NCBI GenBank assembly: GCA_016195265.1
Contig: JACPZW010000086.1
Span: 1-64,000 of the forward strand
Length of the DNA: 64,000 bases
Source: Acidobacteriota bacterium
Lineage (GTDB): Bacteria; Acidobacteriota; Vicinamibacteria; Vicinamibacterales; CAVVIG01
Reading direction: 5' to 3'
The translations under genes were made by a program, and so were the position numbers. Below are positions 22,903-33,120 of the stretch, piece by piece. Below the pieces are notes generated by a model. That model was given only the letters and a program-made list of their open reading frames with translations. It made no database searches and was not told the origin of the DNA. Within the stretch, counting starts at the first letter, position 1, and each line of letters begins with the position of its first letter.

Positions 22903-23325
22903 ATGAAGCGCAGCGCGAGTGCCGTCTGGAAGGGCGGTCTTCAGGACGGCAAGGGAACGGTCTCGACCGACAGCGGCGTGCTCGCGGGAACGCCGTACAA
23001 CTTCAAGATGCGGTTCGAGAACGAGAAAGGCACGAACCCCGAGGAGCTTGTCGCGGCGGCGCACACCGCGTGCTTTTCGATGGCGCTGTCGCTCTTCCTG
23101 GGTCAGGCGGGCATGACGGCGGACAGCATCGAGACGCGGGCGACGGTCAGCCTGGATCAAGTCGACGGCGGATTCGCGGTCACCGCGTCACACCTGCAGA
23201 CGCTGGTCAGGATTCCGAATGCCGACAAGGCGGCCTTCGACAAGGCGGTCGAGACGGCCAAGACCGGCTGCCCGATCTCGAAGCTGCTGAACGCAACGAT
23301 CACGCTGGACGCGACGCTGATCTGA
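22903..23325 (+). CDS. OsmC/OhrA-family protein
   Basis: 'NPEELVAAAHTACFSMALSLFLG' and 'KTGCPISKLLNA' OsmC motifs. Confidence 0.9.
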   Translation: MKRSASAVWKGGLQDGKGTVSTDSGVLAGTPYNFKMRFENEKGTNPEELVAAAHTACFSMALSLFLGQAGMTADSIETRATVSLDQVDGGFAVTASHLQTLVRIPNADKAAFDKAVETAKTGCPISKLLNATITLDATLI

Positions 23326-23333
23326 CGGGGGGG

Positions 23334-23451
23334 AATTTCAGATTGCAGAATTCAGATTTCAGATTGGATTTCAGATTGGATTTCAGGATTGATTGAAGAA
23401 CCGGATCCCCAATCTTCAATCAATCTGAACTCTGAAATCTGAAATTCTTCA
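23334..23451. repeat. Heptamer repeats in inverted arrangement (CAGATTT family) ending at the DUF4175 stop
   Basis: aatttcagattgcagaattcagatttcagattgg... and ...aatctgaactctgaaatctgaaatt in opposite orientation. Confidence 0.85.
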
Positions 23452-26400
23452 TCGCTGCGGTTTTTTCGCCAGCGAGCGGTAGTACTCCTCGATCGCCTGC
23501 CGGAAGCCTTCCGGCACCTGATCGGATCCGGACAGCGACAGCGACTCGTTGCTCTGCTCGACGCTGCGCCGCAGGTTGAACTCGAACTTCTTCATCTTCT
23601 CGAGCGCCTGCGCCTGGAGCTGCTCGAGCCCGCGCGGATCCGCGTACACCTTGTCGTTGTCGAACCGTTGCAGATCACGGATCACGTCGTCGAGCGGCCG
23701 CGGGTCGACGCCGGTCGCCTGCAGCTGCTGCCGCAGCGCCTGCGCGTCGTTCAGCCACTCGCGGTACTGGCCGCGCCACTGCCGGATGTCGTCCGGATTC
23801 CAGACGCCGCCGTTCCAGTAGCCGCCGCCCCAATTGCGCGCGTCGCCGCCGTACGCGCCGCCGCGCGGGCCCTGATTGACGTCGCCGCGATTGCCGCCGC
23901 CGCCGCTCTGCTGGCCGCCCTGCGCCTGCTGGCCCTGCGCACCCTGCTGACCCTGCGATCCCTGCTGGCCTTGTTGACCCTGTTGACCCTGTTGACCCTG
24001 TTGACCCTGGTGACCCTGCTGGTTCTGTGAATTCTGCTGACCCTGGTGACCCTGCTGATTCGACCGATCGCGCATGCGCTGATCCATCGACTCCATGCCG
24101 CGCACGAGGTCGCGCGCCTTATCAGCCGCGCGCGCCTGGGCGTCCTGCTTCGCGGACTTGCCCATGGCCGACGCGGCTTCGCCGATCTTCTTTTCCAACG
24201 CGGACAGGTTGGCGCCGATGTCTTCTTCCATCGCGCGCGCGTACTGCGACGGCGAGCCCTGCAGCGCGCCCTTCGAGTACCGGATCTTCTCGCGCACGCG
24301 CTTGTCGCGGATGCTGCCGGCGGCATCGTCGAGCTTGCGCGCGGCTTCGCGTTCGCTCGGACGGATCTGGTTCGCCAGCTTCTCGAGCTGGTTCTGCAGA
24401 TCCGCGACCTTTTGATCCATCTGATCCTTGCGCTGGCCGAGCGCCTGCGCCTTGGCGTCGCGCCCGGCGCCGGCTGACTCGAGCGCGTTCACGTCGCTGG
24501 CGACTTCCTTCTGCTCGTTGGCGAGCTCCTGCGCCTGGCGCTGCGCGTTCTGCAGGTCGCGCTCGCCGCGCCCGCCCTGATTGCGCTGCAGCTTGTCCTG
24601 CGCTTCCTTCAGCCGGTTCAGCGCTTCGGTCGCCTGCGCGCCGCCGTCTTTGGCGCCGCTCGCGGCCGCGCGCCGCATCGCGTCCGCCGCGTCCTGCATC
24701 CGCTTCGCGGCGTCCTGCAGATCCTGCCGCTGCTGCGGCTGATCGCGTGAGAGCTGTTGCAGCTGCCGCGCGGCTTTCTCGAGCTCGTCCGCGAGCGCGC
24801 GCTGGCTGGCGCTGCCGCCGCCCTGCGACTGCTGGCCGGCCTGCGCCATCCGGCGCTGCCGCTCGATTTCCTGCTGCTGCCGCCGCGCGAGCTCCTTCAG
24901 CTTGTCCGCGAGATCGTCGATCTGCCGGTCGTTCTGCTGCTGCTCGGCGCGCTGCTGCATCTCGTACTGATTCGCGAGCTTGTCGAGCTCCAGCTCGAAC
25001 AAATCCGCGAGATCCTCGGCGAGCTGATTCTGCTGGCCGCCGCCGCCCCCCCCGCCGCCGTTCTGCATCTGGACCTGCAGCTCATACTGCTGCTCGGCTT
25101 CCTGCAGAATCTTGAGCGCCTTCTGCTCTGGCGAGAGTGCGTCCTCGGCTTTCAGCCCGCGCAGATCCGTCTCGGCGGACTTCATCTCCTCGACGGCCTT
25201 CGGCAGGATCTCGGCGATCTTGTTGTAGGACGGATCGACGGACCCGAGCCGCGACTTCAGCTTGCCGACGAGCTCTTCCACCTGCTCGCGCAGCTTCGCC
25301 TGCGCGAGATTCAGGAAGACGACGTTCTCGCGGTACTTGTCGGGCTTGGTCTTCGCCTTGTCGCGCACCTGATTGAACGTCGCCGCGACGATCTCGCGCT
25401 GCTGCTGCGACAGCTGGCCAACCTGCTGGCCCTGTCCGCCGCCGCCCCCGCCGCCGCCCGCCTGCGACTGCGACGGCTTGTAGTCCTTCTTGAACGGGCG
25501 AATCTGCACGAAGTAGATGTCGCTCGTCGCGACCTTGGGGCCCTGAACGATGTCGGTGTCGGTCGCCTTCGCGTAGTAGGAGACGAAGTCGCCCGGCTTC
25601 AGCCCGAGTTCTTCCAGGTAAATCGTATGGCCGGCGCTCACCTCGGTCAGCGGCTTCGGCCCGCTGAAGAGATTCACGGACTTCGGCGGGCCGCCGTTCA
25701 CCGAGTAGAAGAGCTGCAGCTGCTTGATGCCGTAGTCGTCGTCGGCGCGCGCTTCGAGGAACAGATCTTCGACCGGCGTCGCCTGCGAATCGCGGCCCGG
25801 CTTGGTGAAGTGCACCGCCGGCACCTGATCGTCGATGACGTCGATCGTGTACTGCTGCGACGCGTCCACCTTCTCGCCGTGCGGGCCGGTCAGCTCGATG
25901 CGGTAGAAGCCCTGACCCTTGATCTTGAAGCTGCCCGTCAGCGTGCCGTCGGCCTGCTTCGTCAGCGGCTCCGCGCCGCCGTCGTTCAGCAGAATCCGCC
26001 CGTTCGGCGTCGCCATCGTCGCGGTGATGTGCAGCAGCACGTCGGTGCCGCGGATCGCCGCGACGTCGCCGCCGCCGTCCTGCTTGCGCGGCGGCAGATT
26101 CGTATAGGCGGGGAAGCGGTACTCGAGATCCATCTGCGCCACCGTCGGCAGATCGACCACGTCCAGCTTGAACGACGGCGAGTGGACGCCGTTGGACTCG
26201 ACGAAGTACTCGGTCGGCTTCTCGAGGTGGAACAGCATGCCCTCGAACGTGCCGGGCTGCGCGCCCGCGATCAGCGACACGCGCTCGTACGGCACGGCGG
26301 CCGACGTGCGCATCATCACCGTCACGTCTTTCGAGGTGAAGCCGACGAGCTTGACGCGAACCGCCTGATCCGCGCCGCGCGGGACTTTGGTGTTGCCCGG

Positions 26401-26997
26401 ATGGACTTCAATCTTGTACGGGCTCGAGGCTTCGATGCTGCGTGAGATCACGAGCAGCGCCGAGATGCCGTGGCGCAGGAACGCCGGACCGAGCGCGAGC
26501 ACGAGCGCGAACACGGCGGCGACGCCCGCGAGCGTGAACGCGTGACGCTTGAACGCCGCGCGGTCCACATGATGGCCGTGCTCGTACGCGCGGGCCTGTT
26601 CGACCGCCTGCTCGACGAGTTTTTCGACCAGGTGCGGCGAGTGTGAATCCGACGGCGTGCCGTGCAGGCCGCTCGCCTCGACCGCGCTGATGAGCGCGGC
26701 TTCGAGCGTCGGGTCGCCTTCTTCGAGATACATCGCGACCTGGCCGTCCGACACGCGCCGGCGCAGCGGAACCACCAGACCGACGTAGACGAGCGCGAGG
26801 AAGACGAGGAGCGCGATCACCCGGAACGCGATGATGGAAACCGGGCTGAAGCGGAAGGACTCGAGGCCCTGCGCCGAGAGCAAGAGCGCCGCGATCGTGC
26901 CGGCGACGACGATGACCGCGCCCCGCAAGGCGAGCCGCTGCCGCCAGCGATTGCGCACGCCGCGTATGACGTCTACGAGCTCAGCGCGATGGTCCAT
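23449..26997 (-). CDS. DUF4175-type large membrane/coiled-coil protein with collagen-like Gly-Gln repeats
   Basis: N-terminal TMs, Gln/Ala-rich coiled-coil, QGQQGQQGQQ repeats; start MDHRAELVDV at 26997. Confidence 0.75.
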   Translation of the reverse strand: MDHRAELVDVIRGVRNRWRQRLALRGAVIVVAGTIAALLLSAQGLESFRFSPVSIIAFRVIALLVFLALVYVGLVVPLRRRVSDGQVAMYLEEGDPTLEAALISAVEASGLHGTPSDSHSPHLVEKLVEQAVEQARAYEHGHHVDRAAFKRHAFTLAGVAAVFALVLALGPAFLRHGISALLVISRSIEASSPYKIEVHPGNTKVPRGADQAVRVKLVGFTSKDVTVMMRTSAAVPYERVSLIAGAQPGTFEGMLFHLEKPTEYFVESNGVHSPSFKLDVVDLPTVAQMDLEYRFPAYTNLPPRKQDGGGDVAAIRGTDVLLHITATMATPNGRILLNDGGAEPLTKQADGTLTGSFKIKGQGFYRIELTGPHGEKVDASQQYTIDVIDDQVPAVHFTKPGRDSQATPVEDLFLEARADDDYGIKQLQLFYSVNGGPPKSVNLFSGPKPLTEVSAGHTIYLEELGLKPGDFVSYYAKATDTDIVQGPKVATSDIYFVQIRPFKKDYKPSQSQAGGGGGGGGQGQQVGQLSQQQREIVAATFNQVRDKAKTKPDKYRENVVFLNLAQAKLREQVEELVGKLKSRLGSVDPSYNKIAEILPKAVEEMKSAETDLRGLKAEDALSPEQKALKILQEAEQQYELQVQMQNGGGGGGGGQQNQLAEDLADLFELELDKLANQYEMQQRAEQQQNDRQIDDLADKLKELARRQQQEIERQRRMAQAGQQSQGGGSASQRALADELEKAARQLQQLSRDQPQQRQDLQDAAKRMQDAADAMRRAAASGAKDGGAQATEALNRLKEAQDKLQRNQGGRGERDLQNAQRQAQELANEQKEVASDVNALESAGAGRDAKAQALGQRKDQMDQKVADLQNQLEKLANQIRPSEREAARKLDDAAGSIRDKRVREKIRYSKGALQGSPSQYARAMEEDIGANLSALEKKIGEAASAMGKSAKQDAQARAADKARDLVRGMESMDQRMRDRSNQQGHQGQQNSQNQQGHQGQQGQQGQQGQQGQQGSQGQQGAQGQQAQGGQQSGGGGNRGDVNQGPRGGAYGGDARNWGGGYWNGGVWNPDDIRQWRGQYREWLNDAQALRQQLQATGVDPRPLDDVIRDLQRFDNDKVYADPRGLEQLQAQALEKMKKFEFNLRRSVEQSNESLSLSGSDQVPEGFRQAIEEYYRSLAKKPQR

Positions 26998-27033
26998 GTC
27001 GCCGGTCTCCCTTTGGACGAAAGAGTAGCATCT

Positions 27034-27099
27034 GGCGGGTCCAAAAGGACCCGCCCTACGAAGAAAAAAGGATGGCGGGTCCCAAAGGACCCGCCCTAC
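27034..27099 (-). repeat. Two direct copies of REP-like palindrome GTAGGGCGGGTCC-TTT-GGACCCGCC
   Basis: ggcgggtccaaaaggacccgccctac and ggcgggtcccaaaggacccgccctac. Confidence 0.9.
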
Positions 27100-29168
27100 A
27101 AGAACTTCTCTTTGCGGGACAGGTGATTCGAAATTACGGTCTCGACGGCGAGGAGTAACAGGCCTCCAAGCAGCAGATACCACCACAGGCTCTGCCGGCG
27201 TTCGGCTTCCTCGCGGGTCATCTCCTGCGCCGCGACGGGTTCGGAAACGGCCGGTGTCGCGTGTCCGGTCACCGCGGCCACCAGTTCGCCCGGATCGAGC
27301 GGCGCGAGGTCCGACTCCGGCGGGTCGAGGTTGACGGCGATCGACTCCGGACGCCCGGTCGTCGCGCCAGCGGGACGAATCTCGTAGACGCCGTGCTCGT
27401 TCAGCTCCAGCAGGCCTTCCGCGCCCGACTCGCTCGTGCCTTTCTGGGTGGACCGCTGGCCCGACGGCGTGACCACGATCCGATCCGCCTTCGTCCTGGC
27501 GCGGGCGGCGAGGTCGAGCACCTGGCCGACGGTCATCCACGACGTCGGCGTCTCGTAGTTGGCGAGGTAGCGCGCGAACTGCTGCACGAGCGGCAGGTAG
27601 ACGGGCTTGACCGCGATGTCGGTCCACGAGTCGTCGAGCGTCGTCGTCCAGACGATCACACGGCCCGCGCCGATCTTGCGCTCCACAGCCGCGGCCGCGC
27701 CGTCGTCGAACCGCGCGAGCACGCGATCGCCGGGTCCCGGCTGCAGTCCGCGGTACTTGAAGACGTGCGCGGCGGAGAAGTCGCCGCTGCGCGGCGCTTT
27801 GAAGACTTCGAAGACCTGGTGGCTGTAATCGAGGAAGCCGAGCGATCCGCCGCGGCCCGACGTGCGATCGACCGCGGGGCCGAGCTTGCCGGGGAAGAGA
27901 TCCGCCTCGGACGTTGTCCCCTGGGGCCACGACGTGCGATCGCCGCTGACGATCAGCAGCCCGCCCCCGCGCTCGACGTACTTCTTCAGGACGCCGCTCG
28001 CGCCGGCCGGCGGGAACATCGTGTCGTTGAGGATGACGACCGCGCGCTTGTCGAATGACGCGGGCGTCGCGCGCGACGCGGTCGTCACGTCGATCTGAAA
28101 GATCGGATTGGTGCCGATCGACAGCGCCTTCGTCAAGTAGAGGCTGGCATCGCGGTCGCCTTCAGCGCCGTTGACGACTTCGAGCGACACCGGAACGGCC
28201 GGCGACAGCACGAAGTGGAACACGTTGTCGGCCGGGAGCGGGTCCGTGCCGGCGCGCACCGAGCCGCGGACGTTGGGGCCGACCAGCGTGAACTGCGCGA
28301 ACGTCACCGATCCAGCGGCGTGCGGCTGCACGGCGGCTTTGACGGTCTCGATCTCGTGGCCGTCAACGGTCAGCGTGACCGGGATGTCCTTGAGCGGCGC
28401 GTCGCCCTTGTTGCTCAGGCCGGCGGTGACGGTGATGCGCTCCTGGCCGGAGAAGTTGGCGCGCGCGAACGAGACGGACGGCACCGCGAGGTTCGCCGTG
28501 TCCGGCTGTGCCACCGACACGGTCTTGACCGTGACGCCGTCGGGGAAGCGGACCTCTTCGGACCCGCTCCATCCGGTCTTCTGGAAGTCACTGACGAGGA
28601 CGACCTCGCGCCGCTTGAGCGCGGACCGGCTCAGGATGCTGTCGGCGAGCTTCAGCGCCGGACCGTAGCGCGTCGCGCCGGACGTGACCTTCGCCGCATT
28701 GACGGCGCCGGCGAGGCGCAGGCGGTCGGACGTCGCGCGCATGTTCTCTTCGGCGTTCTTGGCGAACAGGACGAGCGTCGCCTTGTCGTCGGCGCCGAGA
28801 CCGTCCACGGCCGCCCGCGCGGCGTTCTGCGCGCGGGTCCAGTGGTCGCCGTAGCCCATGCTGGCGGACTGATCGAGAAGGATGACCACTTCACGCGCGC
28901 CGCCGCTGACGACGGCGGCGATCGCGTTCTGGCGCATGAACGGCCGCGCGAACGCCGCGACGATGAGCGCAATCGCGGCCGCCCGCAGCAACAGGAGGAA
29001 CCAGTGGCGGATCCGCCGCCGCCGCACGGACTGATAAGGAATCCGCCGCACGAACATCAGCGATGGGAACTGCACGACGTGCTTCTTCTCGCGCTGGATC
29101 AGATGGATCAGTACTGGAATGGCGAGTGATCCAAGAGCTACGAAGAAGAGCGGCGTGAGAAACGACAT
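27096..29168 (-). CDS. BatA/VWA-domain membrane protein
   Basis: 'FLTPLFFVALGSLAIPVLIHLIQREKKHVVQFPSLMFVRRIPYQSVRRRRIRHWFLLLLRAAAI' BatA N-terminus; VWA 'VVILLDQSASMGYG'. Confidence 0.88.
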   Translation of the reverse strand: MSFLTPLFFVALGSLAIPVLIHLIQREKKHVVQFPSLMFVRRIPYQSVRRRRIRHWFLLLLRAAAIALIVAAFARPFMRQNAIAAVVSGGAREVVILLDQSASMGYGDHWTRAQNAARAAVDGLGADDKATLVLFAKNAEENMRATSDRLRLAGAVNAAKVTSGATRYGPALKLADSILSRSALKRREVVLVSDFQKTGWSGSEEVRFPDGVTVKTVSVAQPDTANLAVPSVSFARANFSGQERITVTAGLSNKGDAPLKDIPVTLTVDGHEIETVKAAVQPHAAGSVTFAQFTLVGPNVRGSVRAGTDPLPADNVFHFVLSPAVPVSLEVVNGAEGDRDASLYLTKALSIGTNPIFQIDVTTASRATPASFDKRAVVILNDTMFPPAGASGVLKKYVERGGGLLIVSGDRTSWPQGTTSEADLFPGKLGPAVDRTSGRGGSLGFLDYSHQVFEVFKAPRSGDFSAAHVFKYRGLQPGPGDRVLARFDDGAAAAVERKIGAGRVIVWTTTLDDSWTDIAVKPVYLPLVQQFARYLANYETPTSWMTVGQVLDLAARARTKADRIVVTPSGQRSTQKGTSESGAEGLLELNEHGVYEIRPAGATTGRPESIAVNLDPPESDLAPLDPGELVAAVTGHATPAVSEPVAAQEMTREEAERRQSLWWYLLLGGLLLLAVETVISNHLSRKEKFL

Positions 29169-29171
29169 CGG

Positions 29172-29249
29172 GGTTCAGGGTTCTGAGTTCTAAGTTCTAA
29201 GTTCTGAGTTCACCAGCCACCAGTCACCAGCCACCAGCCACCAGTCACC
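29172..29249. repeat. Heptamer tandem repeats (GTTCTAA family changing to AGCCACC family)
   Basis: gttcagg gttctga gttctaa gttctaa gttctga gttcacc agccacc agtcacc agccacc agccacc agtcacc. Confidence 0.9.
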
Positions 29250-30156
29250 TGACCCTCATTAGTCTTTCGCGACTGGACAGATAACTGAACAGCGCGCGGT
29301 CGAGCGGCTCGGACGTGTTCAAGACGGTGTAGTCGATGCGATGCTCGGAAAACTTCGTCGTCAGCGCCTCGATATGCGCGGTGATCATCGCGCGGTATTC
29401 CTTCACGAGCGATTCGGGCACGACCGGCACCTGCTCGCCGCTTTCCAGATCTTCGAAGCTCGAGGCGTCCTCGTAGCCGAAGTTCAGTTCCGCCTCGTCC
29501 AGCACGTGGAACACGATCAAGTCGTTGCCGAGGAACTTGAGCGGATTGATGGCTTCGAGGATGGACTCGGGCTCCTCGTAGAAATCCGAGATGAGCACAA
29601 GGATGCCCCGGCGCTTGAAGTGCTCCGCCATCTTGTTGAGCGGCACGGCGAGATTGCCGGATCGCTCCGCGCGCGCGCGGTCCAGCGTGTGCAGCACGAC
29701 GTTGAAGTGCTTCGCCGACGGCGGCACGTGCGAGACGATGTCTTGGTCGAACGAGATCATGCCGACGCGGTCGCGCTGCCGCTGCGCGAGGTAGGCCAGG
29801 CACGCGCCGACGTAGGACGCGTAGTCCAGCTTCGACACGCCGCGGCTCGCGAACTGCATCGACCGCGAGATGTCGAGCAGGATCGAGAGGTTCGTGTTGG
29901 TGTCGGCTTCGTACTGCTTGACGTAGTAGCGATCGGTGCGGGCGTACAGCCGCCAGTCCACGCGGCGGATGTCGTCGCCCGCCACGTAGCCCCGGTGCTC
30001 GGCGAAGTCGATCGACGCGCCGAAGAACGGCGCGCGGTGGAGGCCGTTGATGAAGCCCTCCACGACCGTCCGCGCGAGCAGCTCGAGATTGCCGATCCGC
30101 CCGAGGACTTTCGGATCGACGAACCGCGCGCCGGGCATGTTGGTGTGCTGTTCCAT
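29245..30156 (-). CDS. DUF58 / VWA-like protein
   Basis: 'DDIRRVDWRLYARTDRYYVKQYEADTNTNLSILLDISRSM'. Confidence 0.92.
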   Translation of the reverse strand: MEQHTNMPGARFVDPKVLGRIGNLELLARTVVEGFINGLHRAPFFGASIDFAEHRGYVAGDDIRRVDWRLYARTDRYYVKQYEADTNTNLSILLDISRSMQFASRGVSKLDYASYVGACLAYLAQRQRDRVGMISFDQDIVSHVPPSAKHFNVVLHTLDRARAERSGNLAVPLNKMAEHFKRRGILVLISDFYEEPESILEAINPLKFLGNDLIVFHVLDEAELNFGYEDASSFEDLESGEQVPVVPESLVKEYRAMITAHIEALTTKFSEHRIDYTVLNTSEPLDRALFSYLSSRERLMRVR

Positions 30157-30161
30157 GATGT

Positions 30162-30218
30162 GTAGGCCGGGTCCTTTCGGACCCGGCTGCCCGGCGGGTC
30201 CAAAAGGACCCGCCCTAC
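30162..30218. repeat. Inverted pair of REP-like palindromes (BIME-like) filling the moxR-DUF58 gap
   Basis: gtaggccgggtcctttcggacccggc...ggcgggtccaaaaggacccgccctac. Confidence 0.9.
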
Positions 30219-30222
30219 ATAT

Positions 30223-31260
<1,038 letters not shown>

Positions 31261-31279
31261 GATTGAGTCCTTTCGGTCA

Positions 31280-31344
31280 GGCAGCCCTGAAGGGCTGCGC
31301 TACAGGTGCCACTAACAGCCGTAGCGCAGGCCTTCAGGCCTGCC
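31280..31344. repeat. Inverted pair of REP-like palindromes (GTAGCGCAGGCCTTCAGGCCTGCC family)
   Basis: ggcagccctgaagggctgcgctac ... gtagcgcaggccttcaggcctgcc. Confidence 0.9.
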
Positions 31345-31346
31345 GA

Positions 31347-32153
31347 CTAGTGTGTCATGCCGTAAATCACCTGATTGACGCCCAGCTTGTACGCCTCGTT
31401 CGATTCGTCGATCGGCTTGAGCCCCGTGTCCGACCATTCCCAGTATTCGGAAATGTCCGTGTTGTAGTTGATCATCATCACGATCCGCTTCGCCGTGTCA
31501 TTGTCCTCGAACACCGCGCGGAAGATCGCCGGCGGCGGATCGTAGTACTGGGGCACGTCGAGCGACTTGATCTCGAAGAACGAATGGAAGATCGGATTCG
31601 AGAGCTCGAGGTCGTAATACCGCGCGCTCGGCAGCACCCGGCTCATCTGCGCCTGAAAATTGCCCCAGTGTCCGTAGCGGAAGTCGTCGACCATGACGAA
31701 GCCGCCCTTCTGAATGTACGCGCGCAGGCCCGCCGCCTCCGCCTCGGTCATCTCCCACGCGCCGGGTTCGCACAAGTACGCGATCGGATACTTCAAGAGC
31801 GCGGGGTCGTCGAACGTCAGGATGTTCGTCTCCTCCGTGTGCGGATTGAGGTTGCTCAGCTCGTTCACGATCTTCATGAAGTGCTGCTCGCCGGCGGGGT
31901 AGTCGTGCGACCACGGCAATCGCTGCGACGCGAAGCCGTAGTCCGGGCCGTAGCGCACACGGACGAACGTGAAGCGTCCGTCGTACGGGGTGTTCGGGCT
32001 GATCGGAATCTGGCTGCGATAGCCTCCGCCGCCCCGGCGTCCGCCGCCGAAGCCGCCGCCGCGCTGGGCGACGAGCGTCGAGACGCCGCCCATGAAGACG
32101 ACCCCCACGAAGACCGTCGCCGCGGCCGCGATGAGGACGTCCGACCGTCTCAC
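31347..32153 (-). CDS. DUF4159 protein
   Basis: 'NPHTEETNILTFDDPALLKYPIAYLCEPGAWEMTEAEAAGLRAYIQKGGFVMVDDFR'. Confidence 0.85.
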   Translation of the reverse strand: MRRSDVLIAAAATVFVGVVFMGGVSTLVAQRGGGFGGGRRGGGGYRSQIPISPNTPYDGRFTFVRVRYGPDYGFASQRLPWSHDYPAGEQHFMKIVNELSNLNPHTEETNILTFDDPALLKYPIAYLCEPGAWEMTEAEAAGLRAYIQKGGFVMVDDFRYGHWGNFQAQMSRVLPSARYYDLELSNPIFHSFFEIKSLDVPQYYDPPPAIFRAVFEDNDTAKRIVMMINYNTDISEYWEWSDTGLKPIDESNEAYKLGVNQVIYGMTH

Positions 32154-33109
32154 GGCTTATCTTTCTTCGCCTGCAGATCGCGAATCGCCTTGGTCTTCAG
32201 CGCCATGTCGGTCAGCAGCTTCTCCATCTGCGTGTCGTACTGCGCCGGATCCATCGACGCCTTGAGCAGCCGGAGCGCCGCGATCTCCTGCTCGATCCTG
32301 TCGCGCTCCTCGACGAGCGCGCGCATCGCGGGATCGCTCATGTCCACCTTCGCCGCCACGTCGCTGCGGCCGGTGCCGAGAAACGCCTGCGCCGCCAGAC
32401 TCGGCAAACCGCCTTCGTCGAGCGTCGCGTGCTCGGTCAACAGGTACCCTTTCTGCTGGAACGCCTGCGCCACCTTGGCCTTGGCGTACTCGAACGCTTC
32501 CGCCACCGAAACGTGCCCGTTCCGATCCCGGTCCGCGGCATCGTCGCTGAACGCGGCGATGAAGAACTCCGGGAACATCGTTTCGTTGCGCTCGCCGCCG
32601 GTCTTGGTCGCGGTCACGACGACGCGCCCCGGCGAGGACACCGTGGGCAGAAAGGCGCCGCTCGAGCTGCTCGTGTTCACGAAGACGACGTGCGTGGACG
32701 TCAGCGAGCCCAGCAGCTTCGAATAATCGGCGGCGGTGAGATCGGGGCCGGGCAGGTTGAAGGCCGCCGACGCGCCGTCGAAGCTGCCGTGCCCGATGAG
32801 CAGGATGAAGACGGTGTCGCTCGGCCTGGCGCGCCTGGCGAGATCGGCGAACGCCTGCGTCACGCCCTCGCGCGTGGCCTTGCGATCCGCGAGCAGCGTG
32901 ATGTTGGCGTCGGGGACGTTCTCCTTCTTCTTCGCCGCGTCGATGAAGCTCGCCGCCCACTTCTGAAAGGTCGCCGCGTGCTCCTCGTCGCCCGGCACGC
33001 CGACGACGACCAGGACGTGCGTCTGCTGCGCTGCAGCGTTGCGGACTGGCGCGCACATCAGGACCGCCAGCGCGGCAGAAATCCGCAACCCGCAATCCGC
33101 AATCCGCAT
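32150..33109 (-). CDS. Secreted caspase/C13-like protein with EF-hand-like loop, apparently lacking the catalytic Cys
   Basis: 'DTVFILLIGHGSFDG', 'THVVFVNTSSSSGAFLP' (Ser where Cys is usual), 'DRDRNGHVSVAEAF'; signal peptide MRIADCGLRISAALAVLMCAP. Confidence 0.6.
   Translation of the reverse strand: MRIADCGLRISAALAVLMCAPVRNAAAQQTHVLVVVGVPGDEEHAATFQKWAASFIDAAKKKENVPDANITLLADRKATREGVTQAFADLARRARPSDTVFILLIGHGSFDGASAAFNLPGPDLTAADYSKLLGSLTSTHVVFVNTSSSSGAFLPTVSSPGRVVVTATKTGGERNETMFPEFFIAAFSDDAADRDRNGHVSVAEAFEYAKAKVAQAFQQKGYLLTEHATLDEGGLPSLAAQAFLGTGRSDVAAKVDMSDPAMRALVEERDRIEQEIAALRLLKASMDPAQYDTQMEKLLTDMALKTKAIRDLQAKKDKP
33080..33109. repeat. Heptamer repeat (AATCCGC) encoding the start of the caspase-like ORF
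   Basis: aatccgc aacccgc aatccgc aatccgc at. Confidence 0.85.
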
Positions 33110-33120
33110 TGACGGCGTCC

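Noticed and set aside
24757-26445. 562-aa Leu-rich plus-strand ORF
   Set aside because: Complement of Gln/Glu-rich coiled-coil coding sequence; not a real membrane protein
26998-27930. N-terminal extension of the DUF4175 ORF (to 27930)
   Set aside because: Overlaps the BatA/VWA gene out of frame; the real start is MDHRAELVDV
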